From NCBI GenBank assembly GCA_945494195.1, contig CALYVJ010000123.1, positions 1 through 6,151 of the forward strand: DNA of 6,151 nt, in the 5' to 3' direction. Positions 1-6,009 of this stretch are shown here, piece after piece. Source of the DNA: an uncultured Selenomonas sp. (GTDB lineage Bacteria; Bacillota; Negativicutes; Selenomonadales; Selenomonadaceae). The translations under genes were made by a program, and so were the position numbers. The notes under the pieces were generated by a model. The model was not told the DNA's origin and made no database searches. It saw only the letters and a list, made by a program, of their open reading frames with translations. Each line of letters begins with the position of its first letter. The stretch's first letter is position 1.

Positions 1-507
1 ATCCTGCTGATTGCCAAGCAGCAGCCCATTGCGCACGATCTGCGTGTCATTGTGGCAGGCTTCAAGATAGCGACAGATATCGAGCGCATCGGCGACCATG
101 CCTACGATATCGCCAAGACCGTCCAGAACGTCACGGTGCCGCTGGACAGTGAACGGATGAAATGGGTGCAGCGGCTGGGAGCCTGCGCGGTGGAAATGGT
201 GGCCAAGGCGATGCGGGCCTATCGGGAGCATGATGTCTGTCTGGCTGATGAGGTCCGCAGGCTGGATAAGAAGACGGACGAGGTCTTCGCGCGTGCGTTT
301 TATGCGTTGTCCGAGTTCGTGACGACGGAGGCGGCGCGGCAGAAGCGCATCACGCAGCTGCTGTTCATTGCCCGGTTCCTCGAGCGGATCGGTGACCATG
401 CCGTGAACATCGCCGAATGGGTCATCTACCGGGAAACGGCAGCGCGCATCCAGCAAAAGAAATCGGCTGGCCCGGCAAGCCGGGACCAGGTCAAGCCTAG
501 GGGGTGA
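1..507 (+). CDS. phoU: PhoU, phosphate signalling regulator (5' end cut off by window)
   Basis: PhoU is a cytoplasmic all-helical protein that links the Pst phosphate transporter to the PhoR kinase and keeps Pho signalling off when phosphate is plentiful. The frame is open from base 1 and gives 168 residues to the TGA at 505-507. The family is usually about 215-225 residues, so roughly 50 N-terminal residues lie outside the window. Two copies of the family's metal-binding helix motif are visible: IERIGDHA at visible residues 27-34 and LERIGDHA at 127-134. They mark the two three-helix bundles. QQPIAHDLR (7-15) just before the first copy is also typical. The GTG at 52 is internal and not a start. 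The 3' end overlaps the convergent phoR by 11 bases. PstB usually precedes PhoU, so it may lie just to the left; this is inference. Confidence 0.95.
   Translation: MLLIAKQQPIAHDLRVIVAGFKIATDIERIGDHAYDIAKTVQNVTVPLDSERMKWVQRLGACAVEMVAKAMRAYREHDVCLADEVRRLDKKTDEVFARAFYALSEFVTTEAARQKRITQLLFIARFLERIGDHAVNIAEWVIYRETAARIQQKKSAGPASRDQVKPRG
455..489 (-). terminator. Likely terminator of phoR, inside the 3' end of phoU
   Basis: On the minus strand, eight bases after the phoR stop, CTGG-t-CCCGGC can pair with GCCGGGCCAG (467-489). This gives a GC-rich stem of ten pairs with one bulged base and a tight loop. CCGA and then TTTCTTTT follow (455-462 on the minus strand). Hairpin plus T-rich tail fits an intrinsic terminator, although three or four bases separate the stem from the T-run. 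On the plus strand no T-run follows the hairpin, so it would not clearly end phoU. Confidence 0.5.
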
Positions 508-2293
508 ACGGCGGGAAATGCAGGGTGAAGGTCGTGCCTTGCCCCAAGGTGCTTTCGGCTTGGATGGAGCCATGGAAGAGCTCCGTCAGGTAATGGACCA
601 GCGAAAGGCCGATGCCGTTGCCGCCGGTGCTGCGGGCCCGGGCCTTGTCGATACGGTAGAAGCGGTCAAAGATCCGCGGCAGATGCTCGGGGGCAATGCC
701 GATGCCATTATCGGTGATGCGTATGGCCAGCCCTTGGGGCGTGGCCTCAAGGCCAATGCTGATCCTGCCGCCAGCTGGTGTATATTTGTTGGCGTTTTCA
801 AGCAGATTGCGGAGAATCTGGCGGAATAACTCAGGGATGGCAGCAACCTGCAGCTCCTTCAAAGAGTCATCTTCAGCAGACGGGAACAGGACCGTCTGCT
901 TTTTTTCTTGGAAGGAGGGGGCCAGCTGGGAGAGGACGGCGCAGATGGCCTCCTGTACGGGAACCGGCGTCAGGCATAGGTCCTGGCGCTGGCTGAGGGT
1001 TTCGAGCCGGGCCAGCTGCAGGAGGTCCTGGATCAGGCGGTTCATGCGCTGGGCCTGGTCATAGATGACCTGGGCAAAATGCTGCGTCAGCTCCGGCTGG
1101 CGGCAGTCATCCTCCAAAAGGGTTTCGGCAAAGCCGGAAATCGATGTCAGCGGTGTACTGAGCTCATGGGCGGCATTGCTGATGAACTCCGCTTGACGCT
1201 CGTTGATTTCCTGCAGCAGGGAGATATCGTGGAAGACTGCCAGGATCTCGGAGGCATCCCTGCCGGGGAAGGGCGTCAGGAAAATCGTGAAGGTATGGCT
1301 GGTGTTTGCCGCCGGCTGGCCAGATCTGTGCACATAGGTGATGGTCTCGGGCTGCTGCCTGAGGCTTACACGATGGGCGGTCTCGGAAAGTCCGGCACTG
1401 CCCAGCAGGTGGATGCTATGGCACTTCAGCGGCTGGCTTCCAAGGCCGAACAGTTCCTGTGCTTTGCGGTTGGTGTCGGTGATATGGCCCTGCTTGTCGA
1501 TGAGCATGACCGCATTGTCCATCTGCTCCAGCACCAAGCTGAGTTTCTCGGTTTCAGCCCGTGCCCCGGCAATCCTGCGGCCGAGGTTTTCGGTCAGCAG
1601 GTTGATGGTCTGGATCAGCTGCCCGAATTCGTCCTCCGAGTGCCAAGTGATGCGATGGCCGTAGTTGCCATGGGCAATGATGGCGGCATCGTGGCTTAGG
1701 CGCCTGAGTGGAGCAACCTGCCGTTTGGCCAGCCAGATGGCCAGGAGGAGGGCGATGGCAATAGACAGGAAGATGGCGGCGATTAGGGCCTGCTCCAGTG
1801 TCCGATAGGAGGATTCGACAGCCGCCAGGGAGTTCGAGGTGCGGATGATTCCCATGAGCCTGCCCTCGGCATATATGGGGATGGCTACATACATGCGGTT
1901 TTCGCCCAGCGTAGCACTATAACGGATAGCGGTGCCGTATTCGTGGGCGAAAGCCTGCTGAACCTCTGGGCGCTGGAAATGGTTGTCGAGGGTTGCGGCT
2001 GGTTCCGAGGTATCCGCGAGCACCGTGCCGTCCACGCGCAGGACTGTGATGCGCAGTCCTGTGTTGTTGCTGAGCTGCTGCAAGAGCGGGGGGAACTTAT
2101 GGGAGTCTTGGAAATCCTGTGCCGTAAGCATCTGCTCGATGATCTGGGCATTGAGCACGAGGGCGTCCTGTTCTTTTTTCATGGTATAGGCGTGGAAATA
2201 ATGGAGCAGATATAGGCCTGTGATCGTCAGCGCCGTAAGGGCCGCCAAGAGGAGTGATGCCAGGCATCTGCGGGTGATGCGGGAGTGGAACAT
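497..2293 (-). CDS. phoR: PhoR-type phosphate-sensing membrane histidine kinase
   Basis: This is a 598-residue two-component sensor kinase that autophosphorylates on histidine and passes the phosphate to a PhoP/PhoB regulator. An N-terminal membrane segment (about 11-32) is followed by an extracytoplasmic sensing domain (about 33-165, with VDGTVLADTSEP at 87-98) and a second membrane segment (about 168-189). Then come HAMP (about 190-242), PAS (about 250-357) and the HisKA domain with AAHELSTPLT, phosphoacceptor His376. The ATPase domain has N-box NLLENANKY (496-504), DNGIGI (528-533), FDRF (542-545) and GGNGIGLSL (557-565), so all catalytic boxes are intact. The ATG at 2291-2293 follows AAGGAGG (2304-2310) at ten bases. 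Position next to phoU and pstS supports PhoR over a generic kinase. Unusually, no phoP regulator lies beside it. It is convergent with phoU and divergent from pstS. Confidence 0.92.
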   Translation of the reverse strand: MFHSRITRRCLASLLLAALTALTITGLYLLHYFHAYTMKKEQDALVLNAQIIEQMLTAQDFQDSHKFPPLLQQLSNNTGLRITVLRVDGTVLADTSEPAATLDNHFQRPEVQQAFAHEYGTAIRYSATLGENRMYVAIPIYAEGRLMGIIRTSNSLAAVESSYRTLEQALIAAIFLSIAIALLLAIWLAKRQVAPLRRLSHDAAIIAHGNYGHRITWHSEDEFGQLIQTINLLTENLGRRIAGARAETEKLSLVLEQMDNAVMLIDKQGHITDTNRKAQELFGLGSQPLKCHSIHLLGSAGLSETAHRVSLRQQPETITYVHRSGQPAANTSHTFTIFLTPFPGRDASEILAVFHDISLLQEINERQAEFISNAAHELSTPLTSISGFAETLLEDDCRQPELTQHFAQVIYDQAQRMNRLIQDLLQLARLETLSQRQDLCLTPVPVQEAICAVLSQLAPSFQEKKQTVLFPSAEDDSLKELQVAAIPELFRQILRNLLENANKYTPAGGRISIGLEATPQGLAIRITDNGIGIAPEHLPRIFDRFYRIDKARARSTGGNGIGLSLVHYLTELFHGSIQAESTLGQGTTFTLHFPPFTP

Positions 2294-2326
2294 CAGAAGT
2301 CAGCCTCCTTTTTCTGAGTTATGTCC

Positions 2327-2335
2327 ATTCTAGCA
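2327..2335 (-). promoter_or_regulatory. Candidate extended -10 promoter of phoR
   Basis: The minus strand reads TGCTAGAAT here, matching the extended -10 form TGnTAnnnT. No good -35 hexamer is found 16-18 bases upstream, which is tolerable for an extended -10 or an activated promoter. Transcription would start near 2320, leaving a leader of about 27 bases that contains the AAGGAGG ribosome site at 2304-2310. Confidence 0.45.
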
Positions 2336-2359
2336 TAAAGGCTGGGGACATATCATGTT

Positions 2360-2387
2360 TTTACAAAGAATTAACAAAGACACAACA
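2360..2387 (+). promoter_or_regulatory. Putative Pho box (PhoP-binding direct repeats)
   Basis: TTTACA (2360-2365), TTAACA (2371-2376) and ACAACA (2382-2387) recur at exactly 11-base steps. The first two are also followed by the same AAGA. PhoP of Firmicutes is known to bind TTAACA-like hexamers about 11 bases apart. A weaker match (CATATC, 2349-2354) keeps the same phase. The array lies between phoR and pstS and its right end overlaps the -35 region of the pstS promoter, as expected for an activator site. Binding by PhoP is inferred. Confidence 0.65.
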
Positions 2388-2404
2388 ATCAGAGAGGGAG
2401 AGCC

Positions 2405-2413
2405 TGCTAGGAT
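2405..2413 (+). promoter_or_regulatory. Candidate extended -10 promoter of the pstSCA operon
   Basis: TGCTAGGAT fits the extended -10 pattern TGnTAnnnT. The -35 position (about 2385-2390) has no consensus hexamer but overlaps the last Pho repeat, the arrangement seen at PhoP/PhoB-activated promoters. The start site would be near 2420, giving a leader of about 57 bases. Confidence 0.45.
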
Positions 2414-2422
2414 AAAGGAGAA

Positions 2423-2439
2423 CGAAGGAGATGCCTTCG
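2423..2439 (+). other. Small hairpin in the pstS leader
   Basis: CGAAGG (2423-2428) and CCTTCG (2434-2439) are perfect inverted copies around a five-base loop. If transcription starts near 2420 the hairpin sits at the very 5' end of the pst mRNA, where it could protect the message. No T-run follows, so it is not a terminator. Confidence 0.4.
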
Positions 2440-2445
2440 GGAATC

Positions 2446-2463
2446 GTATTAGTTGTATTAGTT
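2446..2463 (+). repeat. Perfect 9-base tandem repeat before the pstS ribosome site
   Basis: GTATTAGTT occurs twice back to back (2446-2454 and 2455-2463), immediately before the GGAGGGAG ribosome site at 2464-2471. It looks like a short duplication. A change in copy number would alter the leader by nine bases without touching the coding region. Confidence 0.8.
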
Positions 2464-2476
2464 GGAGGGAGAAAAA

Positions 2477-3343
2477 ATGTTCAGCAGAATGAAACAGATG
2501 ATTTCGCTAGGAATGGTGGCTATGAGCATGGCAGTCCTGCTTGCAGGCTGCGGCGGCAACCAGTCCGAGGGGGACAAGGCGGGAGCAACGGCAGAGCTTG
2601 CCGGCAAGGTCACCGTTTCGGGGTCGACGGCGCTGCTGCCGCTCCTCAAGCCTGCACAGGAAGCCTTTCAGGAAAGGCACAAGCAGGTGACGGTCAATGT
2701 TGCTGGCGGAGGCTCGTTCACAGGAATGAATCAGGCCGCCGAGGGAGCGGTACAGATCGGCACCTCCGATGTGGATCTGCCTGCTGCCTATAAGGACAAG
2801 GGGCTGGTGGATCATAAGGTCGTAGTGGAACCCTTTGTCTTTATCACCGATAAGGAGAATAAGGTAGACAATCTCACCAGGCAGCAGGCCATCGGTATCT
2901 TGACGGGCCAGATCACCAATTGGAAGGAGGTCGGCGGCGAGGACCGGGCCATCACGCTGATCCATCGGGCCAAATCCTCTGGCTCTCGGGCGGCCATCAG
3001 CGAGGTGGTACTGGCGGGGCAGTCCTTTACGGATAACGCGATCATCCAGGACTCCAATGGGGCGGTGCGGACAGCTGTCAGCAATACGCCGGGGGCTGTC
3101 GGCTATGTGGATGCGCCTTATGCCGATGATAGCGTGAAGGTCTTGCAGTTTGACGGCGTGGAATACTCGCCGCAGAATATCCTCGAGGGGAGATATCCCA
3201 TCTATGGCTATGGCCATATGTATACGAAGGGCGAGCCCGAGGGGCCGGTCAAGGCGTTCATCGACTATATCCTCAGCGATGACTTCCAGAACACGCAGGT
3301 GGAAAAACTGGGCTTCATCCCTATCAATAAATTAAAAGAGTGA
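2477..3343 (+). CDS. pstS: PstS, phosphate-binding lipoprotein of the Pst ABC transporter
   Basis: PstS captures phosphate outside the cytoplasmic membrane and delivers it to the PstC-PstA channel. The ATG at 2477 gives 288 residues and follows GGAGG (2464-2468) at eight bases. A TTG at 2462 in the same frame lies inside the ribosome site and was rejected. The N-terminus is a lipoprotein signal: KQ, a hydrophobic stretch, then LLAGC with lipidated Cys25. Phosphate-contact motifs of the family are present: SGSTALLPLL (48-57), GTSDVDL (95-101) and SSGSRAAI (167-174). The C-terminal part includes GYVDAPY (209-215) and GPVKAFIDYILS (256-267), also usual for PstS. It is the first gene of pstSCA, with 16 bases between its stop and pstC. 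The upstream Pho box suggests induction when phosphate is low. Confidence 0.96.
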   Translation: MFSRMKQMISLGMVAMSMAVLLAGCGGNQSEGDKAGATAELAGKVTVSGSTALLPLLKPAQEAFQERHKQVTVNVAGGGSFTGMNQAAEGAVQIGTSDVDLPAAYKDKGLVDHKVVVEPFVFITDKENKVDNLTRQQAIGILTGQITNWKEVGGEDRAITLIHRAKSSGSRAAISEVVLAGQSFTDNAIIQDSNGAVRTAVSNTPGAVGYVDAPYADDSVKVLQFDGVEYSPQNILEGRYPIYGYGHMYTKGEPEGPVKAFIDYILSDDFQNTQVEKLGFIPINKLKE

Positions 3344-3359
3344 GGGGCGGGAGGAATTT

Positions 3360-4277
3360 ATGGAACAGGCAGCAGCCAGTCAGATGGCGGCAAAGAAAAA
3401 CGATAAGGGTCATCGGCGCAGACTGTTTTACGATACGTGCGGGCGCTGGTTCTTTGGCGCAGCTGCCTGCGTGATGTCCATCGTGATCTTTGCGATCATC
3501 TTTTTGGTGGGCAAACAGGGACTGCAGACGTTTGCCGAGGTCAGCCCGCTGGAATTCTTCTTCTCCGGGCAGTGGGACCCGTTGTCCGGGAAGTACGGGG
3601 CACTGTTTTTTATCCTCGGCTCCTTCTTGTCGACGGCGTTGGCCATCCTTATCGGAGCGCCGCTGGGGCTCATGGGGGCGATCTTCCTGGCCAAGGTGGC
3701 ACCGACGTGGCTCCAGCATGTCATGCGGCCGGCGATAGATCTCTATACAGCCATCCCTTCGGTGGTCTATGGCTATGTCGGTCTGGTGGTGCTGGTGCCA
3801 TGGCTGCGCGAAACCTTTGGGCAGGCGACGGGCTTTGGTTTGCTCGCAGCTTCGTTGATATTGGCTGTCATGATCCTGCCGACGATATTATCCATCAGCA
3901 CCGATGCGCTGCAGGCGGTGGATCCATCGCTGGAGGAAGCGAGCCTGGCCCTCGGGGCGACTTGGTGGCAGACTGTGCAGCATGTTGTCCTGCCTGCCGC
4001 GGCACCAGGTATTCTGACCGCCGTGGTGCTGGCCATGGCTAGGGCCATCGGCGAAACCATGGCGGTGCAGATGCTGATTGGCAACACACCCCAGCTGGCG
4101 GTGTCGCTGTTTTCACCGACGGCGACCCTTACCAGCAACATCGTGGTAGAGATGGGCAATACGCCCTTCGGTTCGGTCTGGGGCAATGCGCTGTTCTTGA
4201 TGGCGTTTGTCCTGCTGCTGCTTTCGCTGGCGATGATTCTTCTGGTACGGCGGTTTGGACAAAGGAGATTTGCCTGA
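3360..4277 (+). CDS. pstC: PstC, phosphate ABC transporter membrane subunit
   Basis: PstC is one of the two membrane proteins forming the phosphate channel with PstA, driven by the ATPase PstB. It has 305 residues, normal for the family. A charged cytoplasmic N-terminus (1-28) is followed by about six membrane segments (roughly 31-51, 83-110, 131-148, 157-178, 213-236 and 272-296). The ABC-permease coupling loop that docks onto PstB is EEASLALGATWWQTVQHVVL (192-211). ARAIGETMAV (227-236) is a typical PstC/PstA motif, as is the loop DLYTAIPSVVYG (127-138). The ATG at 3360 follows GGAGG (3350-3354) at five bases. The stop shares bases with the pstA start (TGATG, 4275-4279), implying translational coupling. 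Confidence 0.96.
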   Translation: MEQAAASQMAAKKNDKGHRRRLFYDTCGRWFFGAAACVMSIVIFAIIFLVGKQGLQTFAEVSPLEFFFSGQWDPLSGKYGALFFILGSFLSTALAILIGAPLGLMGAIFLAKVAPTWLQHVMRPAIDLYTAIPSVVYGYVGLVVLVPWLRETFGQATGFGLLAASLILAVMILPTILSISTDALQAVDPSLEEASLALGATWWQTVQHVVLPAAAPGILTAVVLAMARAIGETMAVQMLIGNTPQLAVSLFSPTATLTSNIVVEMGNTPFGSVWGNALFLMAFVLLLLSLAMILLVRRFGQRRFA

Positions 4278-5131
4278 TGGATACAAGAATGCAGAATCAA
4301 GCGGCCGTGGTGGTCTTATGGCTTGCGGGCCTGTCCATCCTTGGCTTGTTGGCCGTGTTCCTTGGTTATGTCCTCTATCGGGGCCTGCCGGTCTTATCGC
4401 TGGACTTTGTGCTCGGCAAATCCAGCGACATCCTGGCTGGCGGTGGCGTGGGGGCACAGCTTTTCAACTCGTTCTACATGCTGGCACTTTCCCTGGGGCT
4501 TTCGATCCCTGTGGCGTTAGGGGCTGGCCTCTATCTGGCTGAGTATGCCAAAGAAACGAAGCTGACGAAGTGCATCCGCCTGTCCGTAGAAAGCCTGGCT
4601 ACGGTGCCCTCGATTGTCCTGGGCTTGTTTGGCATGATACTGTTTGTCAACGTGCTGGGGCTGGGGTTCAGCATCTTGGGCGGCGCCTTGACGCTGGTCT
4701 TGCTGAACCTGCCGCTGCTGGTCCGGGTCACGGAGGAGGCCATCCGTACGGTACCCAAATCCTACCGGGAGGCGAGTCTGGCGCTCGGAGCGACAAAGCT
4801 CCAGACCATCACGCGGGTGATCCTGCCGAAGGCGCTGTCGGGCATCCTCACGGGCATCACTCTCACGGCCGGCCGGGCTTTGGGCGAGACGGCCATCCTG
4901 ATTTTCACCGCTGGCACCACGGTATCGCGCCATAGGTTTGATTTCGATGTCATGGCTGGCGGGGAAACGTTGGCCGTGCATCTATGGTACCTTATGAGTA
5001 CAGGTCTTGTTCCTGACCGTGAACGTATCGCTGATGGAATCGGGGCACTGCTGGTGCTGGCTATACTGGTTTGCAATATCCTGTTGATGGTTCCCGTAAA
5101 GATTTGGGGCAAGCAGCGGGGCAGGCAGTAG
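4277..5131 (+). CDS. pstA: PstA, phosphate ABC transporter membrane subunit
   Basis: PstA is the second channel subunit of the Pst transporter. It has 284 residues, about the usual size, with about six membrane segments (roughly 11-34, 62-88, 108-127, 132-150, 188-212 and 252-275). The coupling loop for PstB is REASLALGATKLQTITRVIL (164-183), and AGRALGETA (198-206) matches the family motif also seen in PstC. ESLATVPSIVLGLFG (105-119) is another family hallmark. The ATG at 4277 overlaps the pstC stop and follows AAAGGAG (4261-4267) at nine bases. The gene is last in this cluster. The ATPase pstB, which normally comes next, is absent, so the transporter must take PstB from elsewhere. Confidence 0.96.
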   Translation: MDTRMQNQAAVVVLWLAGLSILGLLAVFLGYVLYRGLPVLSLDFVLGKSSDILAGGGVGAQLFNSFYMLALSLGLSIPVALGAGLYLAEYAKETKLTKCIRLSVESLATVPSIVLGLFGMILFVNVLGLGFSILGGALTLVLLNLPLLVRVTEEAIRTVPKSYREASLALGATKLQTITRVILPKALSGILTGITLTAGRALGETAILIFTAGTTVSRHRFDFDVMAGGETLAVHLWYLMSTGLVPDRERIADGIGALLVLAILVCNILLMVPVKIWGKQRGRQ

Positions 5132-5146
5132 CCCAGCCGCTTGCTT
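5111..5146 (+). terminator. Weak hairpin across the pstA stop, possible operon end
   Basis: AAGCAGCGG (5111-5119) pairs with CCGCTTGCTT (5137-5146) with one bulged T, and GGC/GCC extends the stem inside (5120-5122 with 5131-5133). No T-run follows, so classical termination is doubtful. It may instead protect the 3' end of the pstSCA message or act with Rho. Confidence 0.3.
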
Positions 5147-5190
5147 GGTCATTTCGTCAGTCATATCGTCTCGTTTGGCAGGATTATCTT

Positions 5191-5219
5191 TTGTTCTTGG
5201 CGAAGTAAGCAGATATAGA
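5191..5219 (+). promoter_or_regulatory. Candidate housekeeping promoter of the receiver-domain gene
   Basis: TTGTTC (5191-5196) and TATAGA (5214-5219) are separated by 17 bases, the best spacing for a sigma-70/A promoter. Transcription would begin near 5226, and AGGAAGGA (5232-5239) lies eight bases before the ATG at 5248. The regulator gene therefore probably does not depend on the pst promoter. Confidence 0.45.
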
Positions 5220-5247
5220 TGGTTTTGGAACAGGAAGGACGATAGCG

Positions 5248-5947
5248 ATGCAGAAGAACGTATTGCTTATCCATAAGGGAAAAGCATTTATGCTGGGAAC
5301 CATCGCCAAGAATTTTGCAGATGGAGGATATGGTGTGGCAGAGGCCGAGACCACGGTGGAAAAACTCGGAGAGCATAAGGGCGAGGCGCATCTTTTTGTC
5401 TTGTATCCGGGGGATTATGTGGATGATATATCTGCTGCGCTGGTATATTTGAAAGATATCTGCACCGAAGAAGACAAGCTGCTGATCCTCATTGGCACGG
5501 CTACGGAAATCGAGACAGCTACCCGCAGTATCCCCGCGGCTGTCGTTTCGGTTACTTTTGAGCGGCCCTTTGATATGAAAAAGCTGGTTGCTCAGGCAGA
5601 TTGGCTGCTTTCGGCCAAATACCGGGGTGACCATTGTGACCTTGGGGGCCCAGGCGCTGATGTATATTGCCGACAATACGCCGGATCTCATCCTGCTGGA
5701 TTATGAAATGCCGGTGACTTCAGGGCCCCAGGTGCTGGAGATGATCCGCAGCGAGTCTAGGGGGGATTCCATCCCTGTGATTTTCCTTACGGGGAAGGGG
5801 GAAAGGGAAAGCGTCTTGAAGGTGCTGGCCTTGAAGCCTGACGGCTATCTGCTGAAATCCATGGAGCGTCCGAAGCTGTTAGCTGCCATTGATGAATTCT
5901 TTGAAAAGCAGAAGTACCAAAAACTTCATGACAATAACATTTCGTAA
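5248..5947 (+). pseudogene. Tandem-receiver response regulator, frameshifted and missing part of its second receiver
   Basis: The ATG at 5248 (ribosome site AGGAAGGA) opens a frame ending at 5704-5706; the receiver sequence continues in the next frame to TAA at 5945-5947. Ignoring one G of the GGGG at 5624-5627 joins them into 232 residues. Residues 1-122 form a degenerate receiver. It starts NVLLIHKG, without the usual acidic pair, has LFVLYPGD where the phosphoacceptor Asp should be, and ends VTFERPFD, with Arg for the conserved Lys. The second receiver keeps LILLDYEMP (Asp151), VIFLTGKG (Thr181) and DGYLLKS (Lys203). It begins directly at strand 2 (KYRVTIV), so the first strand with its Asp pair and most of helix 1 are missing. 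No output domain follows. My recollection is that related Selenomonas-type proteins carry both receivers complete at about 265 residues; this was not checked. The gene is probably broken, unless a frameshift is used in translation or the base is a sequencing error. Confidence 0.7.
5624..5627 (+). other. Probable frameshift site (GGGG run) in the receiver gene
   Basis: Upstream of this run the receiver-like frame reads WLLSAKYR; downstream the receiver-like frame is one base later and reads VTIVTLGAQAL. Removing one G gives KYRVTIVTLGAQ, the usual entry into receiver strand 2. Short G runs are common sites of indels and of base-calling errors. Confidence 0.6.
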
Positions 5948-5951
5948 GGAT

Positions 5952-5993
5952 AAGGACTGTTGTATGTGGCAAGGGGCATATAGCAGTCCTTTT
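5952..5993 (+). terminator. Strong intrinsic terminator after the receiver gene
   Basis: Bases 5952-5967 pair with 5976-5991 in a 16-pair stem (AAGGACTG against CAGTCCTT at the base, three G-U pairs higher up) with an eight-base loop, and the stem runs into TTTT (5990-5993). It begins four bases after the TAA of the receiver frame. The right arm can also pair with the ribosome site of the next ORF, so this may be part of a switch. Confidence 0.75.
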
Positions 5994-6009
5994 GCAAAGG
6001 GGGAGGACT
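5985..6009 (+). promoter_or_regulatory. Possible ribosome-site-masking hairpin, alternative to the terminator
   Basis: AGTCCTTTT (5985-5993) can pair with GGGAGGACT (6001-6009): six Watson-Crick and three G-U pairs around a seven-base loop. This would hide the GGAGG ribosome site of the following ORF. The same left arm forms the terminator stem, so the two folds exclude each other. Regulation is inferred. Confidence 0.35.

Noticed and set aside
1079..1699. 206-codon plus-strand open frame opposite phoR
   Set aside because: It lies wholly antisense to the PhoR PAS, HAMP and kinase region, which has clear domains. The translation shows no family features, and long antisense frames are expected in GC-rich genes.
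2462..2476. TTG at 2462 as an upstream start for PstS
   Set aside because: It falls at the edge of the ribosome site itself. The ATG at 2477 has ideal spacing and gives a standard lipoprotein signal.
2431..2793. Plus-strand frame from the ATG at 2431, preceded by AAGGAG, overlapping pstS
   Set aside because: The spacing from AAGGAG to the ATG is too short and the frame runs out of phase through pstS. The translation is glycine/arginine-rich noise.
2507..3217. 236-codon minus-strand open frame opposite pstS
   Set aside because: PstS on the plus strand is well supported by lipobox and binding motifs. The antisense product has no recognisable domain and no ribosome site.
5588..5662. TTG at 5588 or ATG at 5660 as an independent start for the second receiver fragment
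   Set aside because: Neither has a ribosome site. Sequence between 5588 and the GGGG run in that frame is not receiver-like, and a product from 5660 would lack even more of the fold.
5161..5691. 176-codon minus-strand open frame opposite the receiver gene
   Set aside because: The plus strand encodes clear receiver sequence with a promoter and ribosome site. The antisense protein is rich in cysteine and histidine without any pattern and looks random.
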